IMG/VR virus record: IMGVR_UViG_3300020202_000150
Coordinates: 1-40,088 of that record
Length of the DNA stretch: 40,088 bases
Direction: 5' to 3' (one strand)
Origin: a virus
Shown here: in pieces, positions 7,860 to 14,296 of the stretch
Layout: each line of letters begins with the position of its first letter
Position numbering within the stretch: the first letter of the stretch is position 1
Made by a program: the position numbers and the translations under genes
The notes under the pieces: generated by a model
What the model was told of the DNA's origin: nothing
The model's input: the letters and a program-made list of their open reading frames with translations, nothing else
The model's database searches: none

Positions 7860-8063
7860 ATGGATAGTGAAAAAACATTTGATGAACTCGTTCAATATTT
7901 CAAAGACAAACGCACCAACATTATTAAATTGGATAGTGAACTCAGAAAAGAGGCTGAACTTTATCGCGCGCAAATAAAGGCAGCCTTTGGCATTACCGAC
8001 AATGAACAGGCCAACGTGCTTGATACCATCATTGCTATTCGAAAAGTCTTGGGAATGAAATGA
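7860..8063 (+). CDS. small helical protein in sugar operon, unknown
   Basis: The 67-residue product is predicted all-helical and charged (FDELVQYFKDKRTNIIK, LRKEAELYRAQIK, VLDTIIAIRKVLGMK). Its size recalls acyl carrier proteins, but the D-S-L attachment motif is absent. It begins 2 bp after the aminotransferase stop and overlaps the acetyltransferase by 4 bp, so it is translated with the pathway. An accessory subunit is possible. Confidence 0.6.
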   Translation: MDSEKTFDELVQYFKDKRTNIIKLDSELRKEAELYRAQIKAAFGITDNEQANVLDTIIAIRKVLGMK

Positions 8064-8578
8064 TCAGACTTCGCGGGCTGATTGCTGATGATCTTGGTTA
8101 CATGTTTGAATGGCGAAATGATCCGAGGATTAATCATTGGACACGGCAAAACGATGTGATTTCATCAGCATCTCATAAAGCTTGGTTTGAACGCCAAGCG
8201 CATGACCCTAAGATTAAGATGTATGCAATTGACTCTGGCTGTGTCGGTAAACACTGGCAGGCGCCTATTTTGGGAGTTTGCGGTCTCACCGATATTGATC
8301 TAATCAACCGTAGGGCTGAGTTTTCTCTCTATATTGGCCCTGAATATCATGGGAACGGTTATGGCGAAGCGGCCCTTAGGCTCTTACTCGAAAAAGGATT
8401 TAAAACTTATGGTCTCAACTCCATTTGGGGTGAGACGTTTGACGGCAATCCCGCGGCCAAGATGTTTGAAAAGATCGGGTTTAAAAAAGAGGGAACACGT
8501 CGTGCGTTTTATTTCCGTGACGGAAAGTTCATCGATGCACATTTATATTCCATTCTAAATTCGGAGTTTCAATCATGA
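8060..8578 (+). CDS. PseH-like GNAT N-acetyltransferase
   Basis: This 172-residue RimJ/RimL-fold acetyltransferase should acetylate the amino group of the UDP-sugar, as PseH does in pseudaminic acid synthesis. Seen: EWRNDPRINHW (17-27), AWFERQ (41-46), GVCGLTDIDLINRRAEFSLY (72-91), the acetyl-CoA loop YHGNGYGEAALR (96-107), GLNSIWGE (118-125) and FEKIGFKKEGTRR (136-148). The LTDID..NRRAEF pattern and full length match PseH-type enzymes. ATGA overlap with the preceding gene; last enzyme of the operon. Confidence 0.84.
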   Translation: MIRLRGLIADDLGYMFEWRNDPRINHWTRQNDVISSASHKAWFERQAHDPKIKMYAIDSGCVGKHWQAPILGVCGLTDIDLINRRAEFSLYIGPEYHGNGYGEAALRLLLEKGFKTYGLNSIWGETFDGNPAAKMFEKIGFKKEGTRRAFYFRDGKFIDAHLYSILNSEFQS

Positions 8579-8799
8579 TGTCATTTCTCTCAGGCTTTTT
8601 TGCCTGTCTTGTACTGATGCTATTAACTTGGGCTATCTATCGTAGACACCGGCACCCAAGGACGGAAGCATTGCCGGTGCTTTCCTTTGAAGACGTGAAA
8701 AATCCGCAATTCAAAGCGTATGGGAAAATTGAGCGCAGAAAGCCCAAAGTGCATGATGATGCTGAGGCGATAAAGCGAGAAAAAGGACAGTTTAATTAA
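8575..8799 (+). CDS. small single-pass membrane protein at end of sugar operon
   Basis: The 74-residue product has one transmembrane helix (SFLSGFFACLVLMLLTWAIY) followed by RRHRH and a charged cytoplasmic tail. It starts at an ATGATG overlapping the acetyltransferase stop. Its 3' end overlaps the converging minus-strand lipoprotein gene by 4 bp. Function unknown. Confidence 0.55.
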   Translation: MMSFLSGFFACLVLMLLTWAIYRRHRHPRTEALPVLSFEDVKNPQFKAYGKIERRKPKVHDDAEAIKREKGQFN

Positions 8800-9158
8800 T
8801 CGTCTTCGGCCCTGACGTATTCAGTATCCCACCGACTCGCGATCCCATCTTTGAAATAGAGCCTTACTTGGTCATACTGTCTTACAGTTTGAACTTCAGC
8901 CGGTCTGCCCCATGCCGCTTTCCAGATGTTGGTATCAGTCTGTGATACGACCCCTTGGTCGGTGATGTAGTAATATACCTTATAAGAACCGATGTTATCA
9001 ACTCTGGCTGGCGCTCCGATTCGGCTAATGACCTCGTCCTCAGATTTTCCAATTAGCGGACTGAATTTCGAATAAGTGCTATTTTCAAACTGTTGCTTTG
9101 GAGGTGTTTCGCACGCCGCAATTGAAATGACCACAAATACAACTGCCAAAAATCTCAT
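8796..9158 (-). CDS. small BamE/SmpA-like lipoprotein
   Basis: This 120-residue protein has a lipoprotein signal (MRFLAVVFVVISIAAC, lipobox I-A-A-C, Cys16). The domain that follows, LIGKSEDEVISRIGAPARVD, resembles the start of the BamE/SmpA fold (G-x-T-x-x-E-V-x-x-x-x-G-x-P), and YKVYYYITDQ matches its first strands. ATG at 9158 is chosen for the strong GGGGGAGAGG just before it. Together with the next gene upstream it forms a minus-strand pair facing against the sugar operon, the same strand as the repressor, so expression from the prophage is plausible. A surface-exclusion role is a guess. Confidence 0.72.
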   Translation of the reverse strand: MRFLAVVFVVISIAACETPPKQQFENSTYSKFSPLIGKSEDEVISRIGAPARVDNIGSYKVYYYITDQGVVSQTDTNIWKAAWGRPAEVQTVRQYDQVRLYFKDGIASRWDTEYVRAEDD

Positions 9159-9168
9159 CCTCTCCCCC

Positions 9169-9330
9169 TCAAAAATATCCGAATGAACCAAGCATAAATC
9201 CAAAGTAAAACTTTAAGCTAATTGGCATTTTTAATTTGTACTCTTCCAACATTGCTTCAAAGGTGAAGTATTGCCACGCCAGAATGAACCAAACTTGAAA
9301 TGCCAATATTAAGTAATCACTAAGATCCAT
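9169..9330 (-). CDS. 53-residue membrane protein paired with lipoprotein
   Basis: This short minus-strand gene starts with ATG at 9330 and stops with TGA at 9169-9171, 10 bp before the lipoprotein ATG. The product is very hydrophobic and aromatic (YLILAFQVWFILAWQYFTF, then PISLKFYFGFMLGSFGYF), enough for two membrane helices separated by EAMLEEYKLK. The frame is open further upstream (back to about 9414) with protein-like composition but no start codon. It may be a small conversion or exclusion protein. The ribosome site is poor (TTAGGC). Confidence 0.5.
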   Translation of the reverse strand: MDLSDYLILAFQVWFILAWQYFTFEAMLEEYKLKMPISLKFYFGFMLGSFGYF

Positions 9331-9425
9331 GCCTAACTTATCGGCACCAAAGGTCCAGAACTTAAATAAATTTGGATTACCGTAGGAATAACGCCGCCAA
9401 CCATCTGTACGTGTTTAATATCATT

Positions 9426-9449
9426 CAATAGTTATACTGTTATTGCACA
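9426..9449 (+). promoter_or_regulatory. promoter-like element before XRE regulator
   Basis: TATACT at 9433-9438 sits 14 bases before the ATG at 9453, so the 5' leader would be only a few bases. The block TATACT-N2-TATTGCACA (9433-9449) and the CAATAG before it recur upstream of the terminase gene (23495-23523), 15 of 17 bases identical. No clear -35 box is seen, so an activator or extended contact may be involved. Confidence 0.4.
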
Positions 9450-9452
9450 CCT

Positions 9453-9713
9453 ATGGCGCGCTCCAGAAAAAGCCTTTCGAAAGTTCCGGCAAGTAAGAAA
9501 GTTTTAGTTAAATCTGAACTCGCTCGGATTGCGATGCTGTTGCGCGATTTACGACAGAATCAAAACATGACAATTGCTGAGTTTGCCGAAGCCGTAGGCG
9601 TAACGGAAGAAACCATCGGCGCCATTGAACGTCTCGACAGACTTCCGAGTGTTCCAATGCTCATAAGCATTTTGGATACATTCGGTCTTCAACTTACATT
9701 CAAGAAAAAATAG
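9453..9713 (+). CDS. XRE-family helix-turn-helix regulator
   Basis: The 86-residue product has a basic start and an XRE-type HTH at about residues 27-80: LLRDLRQNQNMTIAEFAEAV, then GVTEETIGAIERLDRLPSV. No second domain follows, so it is a one-domain DNA-binding protein. There is no Shine-Dalgarno, fitting a near-leaderless transcript from the TATACT box. The 11-mer AACCATCTGTA lies on both sides of the gene (9399-9409 and 9779-9789) and could be its operator. The shared promoter element suggests the same factor controls it and terL. Confidence 0.8.
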   Translation: MARSRKSLSKVPASKKVLVKSELARIAMLLRDLRQNQNMTIAEFAEAVGVTEETIGAIERLDRLPSVPMLISILDTFGLQLTFKKK

Positions 9714-9849
9714 TTTGCATATTTTTTAAGCACTAGTGAAAGTTAGTTTATCCTACAAATTTTAAGTTGCATTGGCCGAACCATCTGTATAGATAGCTTT
9801 ACCGAATCCTAACGTTGATGTCTTTTTCTACACAAAAAGGAGGGGCTTT

Positions 9850-10095
9850 ATGCAGACCGCCAGAGCATTGGACCAACATGAAATAATGATGATCAATTGT
9901 AGCTATGTCCTTAGAGCCTGTAATGGGCATATTGCCAAAGCAATGGTGAAATTAAGGCTTAATGATAACTCATCAATGAAACTCTGGAAGGCATTTTCTT
10001 CGGCACTTTCGGAATATAACGACGAAAAGGCATTAGAAATAAAGGAACACGGCAGTCAGGTTTTGGATTTTGATTCGCCTAAATCGGATGACTGA
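9850..10095 (+). CDS. small unknown protein in lysogeny-control region
   Basis: The 81-residue product is helical (HEIMMINCSYVLRACNGHIA, LWKAFSSALSEYNDEKALE) with an acidic end. A strong AGGAGG lies at the right distance before the ATG. A possible promoter in the 136-bp gap before it is TTGCAT at 9767 with TATAGA at 9788 (15 bp apart). The gene converges with the repressor, and the 3' ends overlap by 40 bp. It could be an establishment (CII-like) factor by position, but no HTH is obvious. Confidence 0.55.
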   Translation: MQTARALDQHEIMMINCSYVLRACNGHIAKAMVKLRLNDNSSMKLWKAFSSALSEYNDEKALEIKEHGSQVLDFDSPKSDD

Positions 10096-10460
10096 CTTCT
10101 CATGGCGATAACGATGGTATACGCAAGCTTAAACTCATCTTTTGATGCCGTTGCGAAAGCCTCTAAGAACTCCTTAGGGGCGCGTTTACCAATCATTTGG
10201 GCCCAGATTTCGCGGTCTGTGTTGAGTTTAACGACTTCACCAGTGGCGTCGCCTTCAAAGTATTCCGGCGGCTTTCCCAGCACTCTTAATAGCTCATTAT
10301 ATAAGTCTGAACCAGGAAGAGCGACGCCGTTAAGCCAGCGGCTTATGTTGCTTTCGTTCGTTCCAATAAGCTCGGCAAGCTCTTTATTAGAACGAATGCC
10401 AGCATCCAGCATCGCTTCCTTGAGACGCTGTCTAAATAGGGCTCGAATTGCTGATTTCAC
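10056..10460 (-). CDS. CI-like phage repressor, XRE family
   Basis: This 134-residue protein is read away from the early genes. The N-terminal HTH spans about residues 10-62 (SNKELAELIGTNESNISRWL is the turn and recognition helix). The rest is short and helical and lacks the Ala-Gly cleavage site and Ser/Lys dyad of S24 LexA-like repressors, so RecA-driven self-cleavage is unlikely; induction must use another route such as an antirepressor. It faces the Cro-like gene at 10579 across 118 bp with TGCGCAA sites, the classical switch layout. Confidence 0.82.
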   Translation of the reverse strand: MKSAIRALFRQRLKEAMLDAGIRSNKELAELIGTNESNISRWLNGVALPGSDLYNELLRVLGKPPEYFEGDATGEVVKLNTDREIWAQMIGKRAPKEFLEAFATASKDEFKLAYTIVIAMRSQSSDLGESKSKT

Positions 10461-10478
10461 GCACTTAGCCTATCAAAC

Positions 10479-10567
10479 TGCGCAAAATGCGCAATTTTGA
10501 TCTTAAAATATGTACATAATTACAAAATAACGAGAAATAGTATTGACAATAAGGCTTACTTGCGCAA
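10479..10567. promoter_or_regulatory. switch operator region with TGCGCAA sites and TTGACA promoter
   Basis: Between the divergent repressor and Cro-like genes, TGCGCAA occurs at 10479-10485 and 10488-10494 (9-bp period) and again at 10561-10567. TTGACA at 10543-10548 lies 36 bases before the plus-strand ATG at 10579, with the third site covering the expected -10 area. Repressor binding there would block the early promoter. Confidence 0.6.
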
Positions 10568-10578
10568 AAATGTAATTC

Positions 10579-10824
10579 ATGAAGCGGACGCTTAACATAG
10601 ATTTAATTAAAGATTGGACAAAGTCAGTCGGTGGCCTTTCTCGTGCAACGGGCATTTTGTTGCAACAAACGCAGTGGTCACTTTCAAAAGCTGAGAAGGT
10701 TGCGGCTGGTCGATATTATTTTTTGCATAAACTCGAGGACCGAAAGCTTTTATCAAAGATAACTGGGCTGAATTTTAACGTGCTTTTTCCAGTCGAGCCG
10801 AAGCGGTCCAAAAAGGCATCTTAA
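10579..10824 (+). CDS. Cro-like small regulator
   Basis: The 81-residue product is basic and helical, with a possible HTH (LSRATGILLQQTQWSLSKAE, about 20-39) and a basic C-terminus (PKRSKKAS). It is the first rightward gene after the switch, where Cro sits in lambdoid phages. There is no Shine-Dalgarno and the TTGACA is 36 bases upstream, so a leaderless transcript is likely. The HTH match is weak; position is the main evidence. Confidence 0.55.
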   Translation: MKRTLNIDLIKDWTKSVGGLSRATGILLQQTQWSLSKAEKVAAGRYYFLHKLEDRKLLSKITGLNFNVLFPVEPKRSKKAS

Positions 10825-10856
10825 ATAAAATTTGATGAGCGGCATATTGAGCCGAA

Positions 10857-10890
10857 CACACATGCGCAATGTGTGAATGGATTATTGCGC
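10857..10890. promoter_or_regulatory. inverted repeat with TGCGCAA core before exonuclease gene
   Basis: CACACAT (10857-10863) and ATGTGTG (10869-10875) form a perfect 7-bp inverted repeat around GCGCA, including another TGCGCAA (10863-10869). TTGCGCCAAAA follows at 10885. These match the switch half-sites and suggest a second operator controlling the recombination operon. The whole 85-bp gap (10825-10909) has no gene. Confidence 0.5.
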
Positions 10891-10909
10891 CAAAATTTCG
10901 AGGTGACTG

Positions 10910-11716
10910 ATGATCTCAGGTAAAGCTCTGAAAACAACTGTTGAAGAGTACAATTCGATAGACGCCGTTAGAAACACTGAGCTTGGTTACATTGCCCGAA
11001 GTCCCGCGCATTACATTGAATATAAGAAAAATCCGCCTGCATCTACAGCAAACAAAGAATTTGGCATCGACTCACACGTGGCACTTTTGCAACCTGACCT
11101 TTTTAAATCTGAATACGTCATTGCGCCGAAATTCGACAAGCGTACTAAAGCAGGAAAAGAAGAGTTTGAGAAATTTCTGATTGAGAATAATGGGAAGAGG
11201 GTCATCGAGAAAGATGCCTTTGATGCCATTCAAGGGATGATTGACTCGGTTTACACGCATCCTGCGGCCAAAAAACTTTTGTCGCTTGGGCATGCGGAAC
11301 TTACTTATTTATGGCGCGATCAAACTGGCCTTGATTGTAAGGTGCGTCCGGATTTCCTGCGCGACGGGAATCTTATTGTTGATATCAAGACCACTGAAAA
11401 CGGAGCCTTTAAACCCTTTCAAAAATCAATTGCCAATTACCGCTACCACGTTCAAGGCGCTTTTTACTGTGATGGCGTTAGCCACGCGGTTGGCTCCGTA
11501 TTTGATAAATTTGTCATCATCGCGGTTGAGAAAAAGCCACCTTATGCCGTGGCCGTTTACGCTCTTGATGAGGCCACATTGGATTGCGGTCGGTCTGAAT
11601 ACAGAGAAAACCTGGATCTTTTAGCAGAGTGTAAAGAAAAAAATCACTGGCCCGCTTATTCGACTGAAGTTCAACCAATGAACATTCCGCCGTGGGCATG
11701 GAAGGATGTTGAATGA
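10910..11716 (+). CDS. RecE-like exonuclease VIII, PD-(D/E)XK family
   Basis: This 268-residue protein matches the C-terminal nuclease domain of RecE. It should digest one strand of duplex DNA ends to give 3' overhangs for annealing. Seen: GIDSHVALLQPDLF (52-65), KFDKRTKAG (74-82), HAELTYLW (128-135), KVRPDFL (144-150) with Asp148, IVDIKTT (156-162) with Asp158/Lys160, YHVQGAFYCDG (179-189) with the Gln-x3-Tyr motif, and EKKPPYAVAVYAL. It overlaps the probable annealing protein by 4 bp, the normal pair for phage recombination. Confidence 0.85.
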   Translation: MISGKALKTTVEEYNSIDAVRNTELGYIARSPAHYIEYKKNPPASTANKEFGIDSHVALLQPDLFKSEYVIAPKFDKRTKAGKEEFEKFLIENNGKRVIEKDAFDAIQGMIDSVYTHPAAKKLLSLGHAELTYLWRDQTGLDCKVRPDFLRDGNLIVDIKTTENGAFKPFQKSIANYRYHVQGAFYCDGVSHAVGSVFDKFVIIAVEKKPPYAVAVYALDEATLDCGRSEYRENLDLLAECKEKNHWPAYSTEVQPMNIPPWAWKDVE

Positions 11717-12315
11717 AAACTTCAAAAGGAACTGAGCTTCCGATTATTAGACTCAAAGGAAAAGACTATCTTGAGGTGAAATATCGTCTTGTGTGGTTTC
11801 GCGAAGAGCGACCGCTTTGGGCAATTCAAACCGAACTTTTAAAGGCCGATGATAAAGAGGCTTTGGCTCGCGCAATTATTCTTGATGAATCTGGCCGAGT
11901 GGTTGCGACGGCTCATAAGAAAGAAACTAAATCTGGATTTGCGGATTTCATTGAAAAAGCAGAAACGGGCGCAATCGGTAGAGCTTTAGCATTGATTGGA
12001 TACGGAACACAGTTTTGCGCTGATGAGTTAGACGAGGGTGAAAGAATTGTCGATTCCCCAGTAGTTAAATCCAACAAGCCTACGGTCGCAAAAGCTAATG
12101 CCGTCCAATCAATTATCGATGCGCCGTCTGATGATCTTGGTTCTTATGTGTGCAAATTCGGAAAAAAGCATAAGGGAAAAGCTTTAAAAGAAATTGACCC
12201 TGATGAGCTTCATAGTTTTGTTCAATGGCTAACAACCAATATTCGCAATAAAGATGGCGTGACTAAAGAGTTTATTGAAAAGGCCAGCATTTATCTGGAA
12301 CTGGTGAGCGCATGA
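11713..12315 (+). CDS. probable single-strand annealing protein
   Basis: The 200-residue product has a conserved-looking core (EVKYRLVWFREERPLWAIQT, 17-36, then AIILDESGRVVATAHKKE and FADFIEKAETGAIGRALALI, 76-95) of a phage family found beside exonucleases. The C-terminus (FGKKHKGKALKEIDPDELH, ~148-166) resembles the small domain at the end of exonuclease X-like proteins. It would pair single strands made by the RecE-like nuclease. The exact SSAP family (Sak3-like or other) is not certain. Overlaps by 4 bp on both sides. Confidence 0.68.
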   Translation: MKTSKGTELPIIRLKGKDYLEVKYRLVWFREERPLWAIQTELLKADDKEALARAIILDESGRVVATAHKKETKSGFADFIEKAETGAIGRALALIGYGTQFCADELDEGERIVDSPVVKSNKPTVAKANAVQSIIDAPSDDLGSYVCKFGKKHKGKALKEIDPDELHSFVQWLTTNIRNKDGVTKEFIEKASIYLELVSA

Positions 12316-12545
12316 CACTCTTAGAACTTCGCCAGCATGGCGTAACACCTGAACTTGAATATGACTCTGATGGTGAAATCGTTGGCGTTATCTTTAAAGC
12401 ATACATTACGAGTGATCTTGAAATTGACATAACGAAGTCAGTTCAAGAGGCACTTTCGGATGCGACAATCACAGACATTCAAATTCAACTCGAAGTGGAA
12501 AGTCTAATTACGCATGAGCGGGATCAAAAAAAGGATGCAGGATGA
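12312..12545 (+). CDS. small acidic protein in recombination operon, unknown
   Basis: The 77-residue product is acidic with alternating beta and helix (EYDSDGEIVGVIFKAYITSD, VQEALSDATITDIQIQLEVE). Its ATG overlaps the previous stop and its TGA overlaps the next ATG, so it is translationally coupled. No motif is recognised. Confidence 0.6.
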   Translation: MTLLELRQHGVTPELEYDSDGEIVGVIFKAYITSDLEIDITKSVQEALSDATITDIQIQLEVESLITHERDQKKDAG

Positions 12546-12796
12546 GAGAAAAATTAAGAGCCGCAAGGGAAAAGTCTGGGTTATCACAGAAAGAACTTGC
12601 AGATAAATTGGGCTATTCATCATCACAATTTGTCAGTAATTGGGAGCGCAGTCTTGCGCTCCCGCCAATGAAAAAATGGGTTGAGCTTGAAAAGCTAATT
12701 GGAATTAGCGTCAAGGAATTGGCAGAAAATGCGAGAGAAAATCTAGAAAAGGAAATGCGTGCGACTTTAGGTCGAAAATATCCAAAACGAAAATAA
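12542..12796 (+). CDS. XRE-family HTH protein
   Basis: The 84-residue product is a single XRE HTH domain: LRAAREKSGLSQKELADKLG (5-24), then SSSQFVSNWERSLALPP (26-42), and a basic helical tail. It closes the recombination operon and may regulate excision. The coding sequence contains a perfect 9-bp hairpin (12642-12650 with 12655-12663, loop GTCT). Confidence 0.8.
   Translation: MREKLRAAREKSGLSQKELADKLGYSSSQFVSNWERSLALPPMKKWVELEKLIGISVKELAENARENLEKEMRATLGRKYPKRK
12642..12663. repeat. perfect 9-bp hairpin inside HTH gene
   Basis: GGGAGCGCA and TGCGCTCCC pair perfectly across the loop GTCT. It encodes the WERSLALPP segment. It is GC-rich and lacks a T-run, so it is not an intrinsic terminator; an mRNA structure or an autoregulatory protein site is possible. 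Confidence 0.5.
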
Positions 12797-12807
12797 ATGC
12801 ACGTGTC

Positions 12808-12866
12808 GGCGTCAGGCCCGATGAGGAGATTTAGCGGTTTTCGAGTTACGGGTCTGGCGCTTTTAG
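12808..12866 (+). terminator. long stem-loop before excisionase (terminator-like)
   Basis: In the gap before the excisionase, 12810-12820 (CGTCAGGCCCG) pairs fully with 12849-12859 (CGGGTCTGGCG), counting two G-U pairs, and two further pairs extend it outward. CTTTTAG follows. The 28-base loop is long for an intrinsic terminator, so an antiterminated or regulated site between the recombination operon and xis-int is as likely. Confidence 0.5.
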
Positions 12867-12879
12867 TATGGGGGGCAAG

Positions 12880-13071
12880 ATGGGTGAGAAAAAAATCGAG
12901 GGCTTCATAGATATTGAAGAAGCGTCCAAGTTTTTGGGCGGTATGCCGACAAATACAATCAGATGGAAAGTCAGTCTTGGTGAAATCAGGGCTTATAAAG
13001 TTGGTCGCAAACAAATATTTGACCCAAATGAATTAAGAGAATACGTCAAGCGTCGAAAAATCCAAGTATGA
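12880..13071 (+). CDS. excisionase-like winged-helix protein
   Basis: The 63-residue product carries a MerR/HTH_17-type domain as in many phage excisionases: FIDIEEASKFLGGMPTNTIR, then WKVSLGEIRAYKVGRKQIFD, then EYVKRRK. ATG 12880 is used because GGGGGG precedes it by about 5 bases; ATG 12868 has no ribosome site. It overlaps the integrase gene by 4 bp, matching an Int/Xis pair in one transcript. Confidence 0.75.
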   Translation: MGEKKIEGFIDIEEASKFLGGMPTNTIRWKVSLGEIRAYKVGRKQIFDPNELREYVKRRKIQV

Positions 13072-14108
13072 AGCTGATTAGTATACCAGGGAAGGCAAAC
13101 GCGAACTTATATCGACATCCTACAACAGGGATCATTTATGTTCGCATGTATAAAGAGGGAAAGGGCCGGCTTGAGAAATCAACCGGCACCGATAAACTCT
13201 CTGACGCGCGAATTATTGCCGACGATCTTAAATTCAAATTCCTTGGCAAAAAAAATCCAAGGCAAGGTCAAAGTCTCTGCGGTGAGCTTTTTGAGGAGTT
13301 TATCGAGCAAAAAAGTATTAAGTCTCAAGGGACAATTAACAGCATAAGAGCAAGCTGGAAACACCTTAAGCCTTATATCGAGGGAATGCTTCCGGAAGAG
13401 ATTAATGAGGTGTGGTGGGAAAAAATCTATATCCCTAAAAAAAGAATAGAAACACACAAAAACAGAAAATTCTTTAATGATCATAAATGGCTCAGAATGT
13501 TTTTGCTTTCACTACAAAGGCAGGGAGTGATTGAGCGGCGCCCGAATCTCGTAAACCCTGACCCAGAGCGCGATGCGGGAAGAGTTTATTCAGATAAAGA
13601 GATTGAGAGACTATTGGCGCACGCCGATGGCGATTTAAAATTACAAATAAAAATGGCTTACACGATGGGAATGCGGTGGGGTGAAATCCTTGGTTTAACT
13701 TTCGACCGCATCGATGTTCTACGTGGAACAATCAAGCTCAGAGCGGAAGACACGAAGATTCGTAAACAAAGAATATTTGCAATTTCAGATTCTGTCAGGG
13801 ATGAGCTGGTGGAGCGCAAAAAAATATCTGAAAGCCTTTACTTGTTTCCGATGAAAGATGATCCGACTCGGCCACGCAAAAGAGACGGCATGAAAACGCA
13901 GTGGGAAAATTGTAAAAAGAATGCCGGGGTGACTGGCCGGTTTCATTTTTTAAGGCACACGTTTTTGACCAAGGCGTTTAAGTCTCCGGGCGCCAACCCC
14001 GCACTGATTTGTCACTATGCGGGGCTATCGCTTGAGGAGGCTCAGAAGACGTATTTGCATTTTACGGTTGAGGATACAAGGGCAGTGGCCAGCATTGTGG
14101 AGCTATAG
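13068..14108 (+). CDS. tyrosine recombinase integrase
   Basis: This 346-residue enzyme integrates and excises the prophage. Residues 1-60 form a beta-rich arm-binding domain (LYRHPTTGIIYVRMYKEGKG), 65-165 a SAM-like core-binding domain, and 170-346 the catalytic domain. The catalytic set is visible: Arg203 (MGMRWGEILGL), Lys230 or Lys233, His293-x2-Arg296 (HFLRHTF), His316 (ICHYAGLS) and nucleophile Tyr329 (KTYLHF). A tRNA-derived attP lies 72 bp downstream, as expected for tRNA-targeting integrases. Confidence 0.95.
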   Translation: MKLISIPGKANANLYRHPTTGIIYVRMYKEGKGRLEKSTGTDKLSDARIIADDLKFKFLGKKNPRQGQSLCGELFEEFIEQKSIKSQGTINSIRASWKHLKPYIEGMLPEEINEVWWEKIYIPKKRIETHKNRKFFNDHKWLRMFLLSLQRQGVIERRPNLVNPDPERDAGRVYSDKEIERLLAHADGDLKLQIKMAYTMGMRWGEILGLTFDRIDVLRGTIKLRAEDTKIRKQRIFAISDSVRDELVERKKISESLYLFPMKDDPTRPRKRDGMKTQWENCKKNAGVTGRFHFLRHTFLTKAFKSPGANPALICHYAGLSLEEAQKTYLHFTVEDTRAVASIVEL

Positions 14109-14119
14109 GGGACGCTTGC

Positions 14120-14143
14120 CGTTGGGGGAAAATTGGGGGAAAG
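14120..14143 (+). repeat. 24-bp direct repeat, left copy (probable integrase arm site)
   Basis: This 24-mer recurs exactly at 14330..14353. Each copy holds two tandem TTGGGGGAAA units with an 11-bp period, one helical turn. The copies lie on either side of the attP core, as integrase arm-type sites do. Confidence 0.65.
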
Positions 14144-14179
14144 CTTGCTAACAACTGGATATTACAAAAAAGTATTAGT

Positions 14180-14225
14180 CTTCGGGAGCAAGAGGTCGCT
14201 GGTTCGAATCCAGTCGCCCCGACCA
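14180..14225 (+). other. attP core: 3' part of a tRNA-Pro(CGG) gene
   Basis: Reading 14181-14225 gives the anticodon loop TTCGGGA (anticodon CGG), 3' anticodon strand GCAAG, variable AGGTC, T arm GCTGG-TTCGAAT-CCAGT, 3' acceptor strand CGCCCCG, discriminator A and CCA. G72 with A73 implies the C1:G72 pair typical of proline tRNAs. The bases before the anticodon loop do not fold with it, so the host identity starts there. Integration would restore the 3' half of the host tRNA. The surrounding 14109-14444 has no gene. Confidence 0.88.
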
Positions 14226-14296
14226 ATTTATCTATCTAATTTCTCTAGCGATTGCCTAGGGAAAACACCCCAAAACACAACACTAGAAATTGCGGT

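Noticed and set aside
10102-10500. 132-codon plus-strand frame opposite the repressor
   Set aside because: The minus strand encodes a clear XRE HTH; this frame is its shadow and covers the operators.
11241-11624. 127-codon frame inside the RecE-like gene
   Set aside because: The catalytic nuclease motifs are in the other frame and no start signal is present.
14160-14225. Complete functional tRNA gene
   Set aside because: Only the part from the anticodon loop to CCA folds; the acceptor 5' strand, D arm and 5' anticodon strand are absent.
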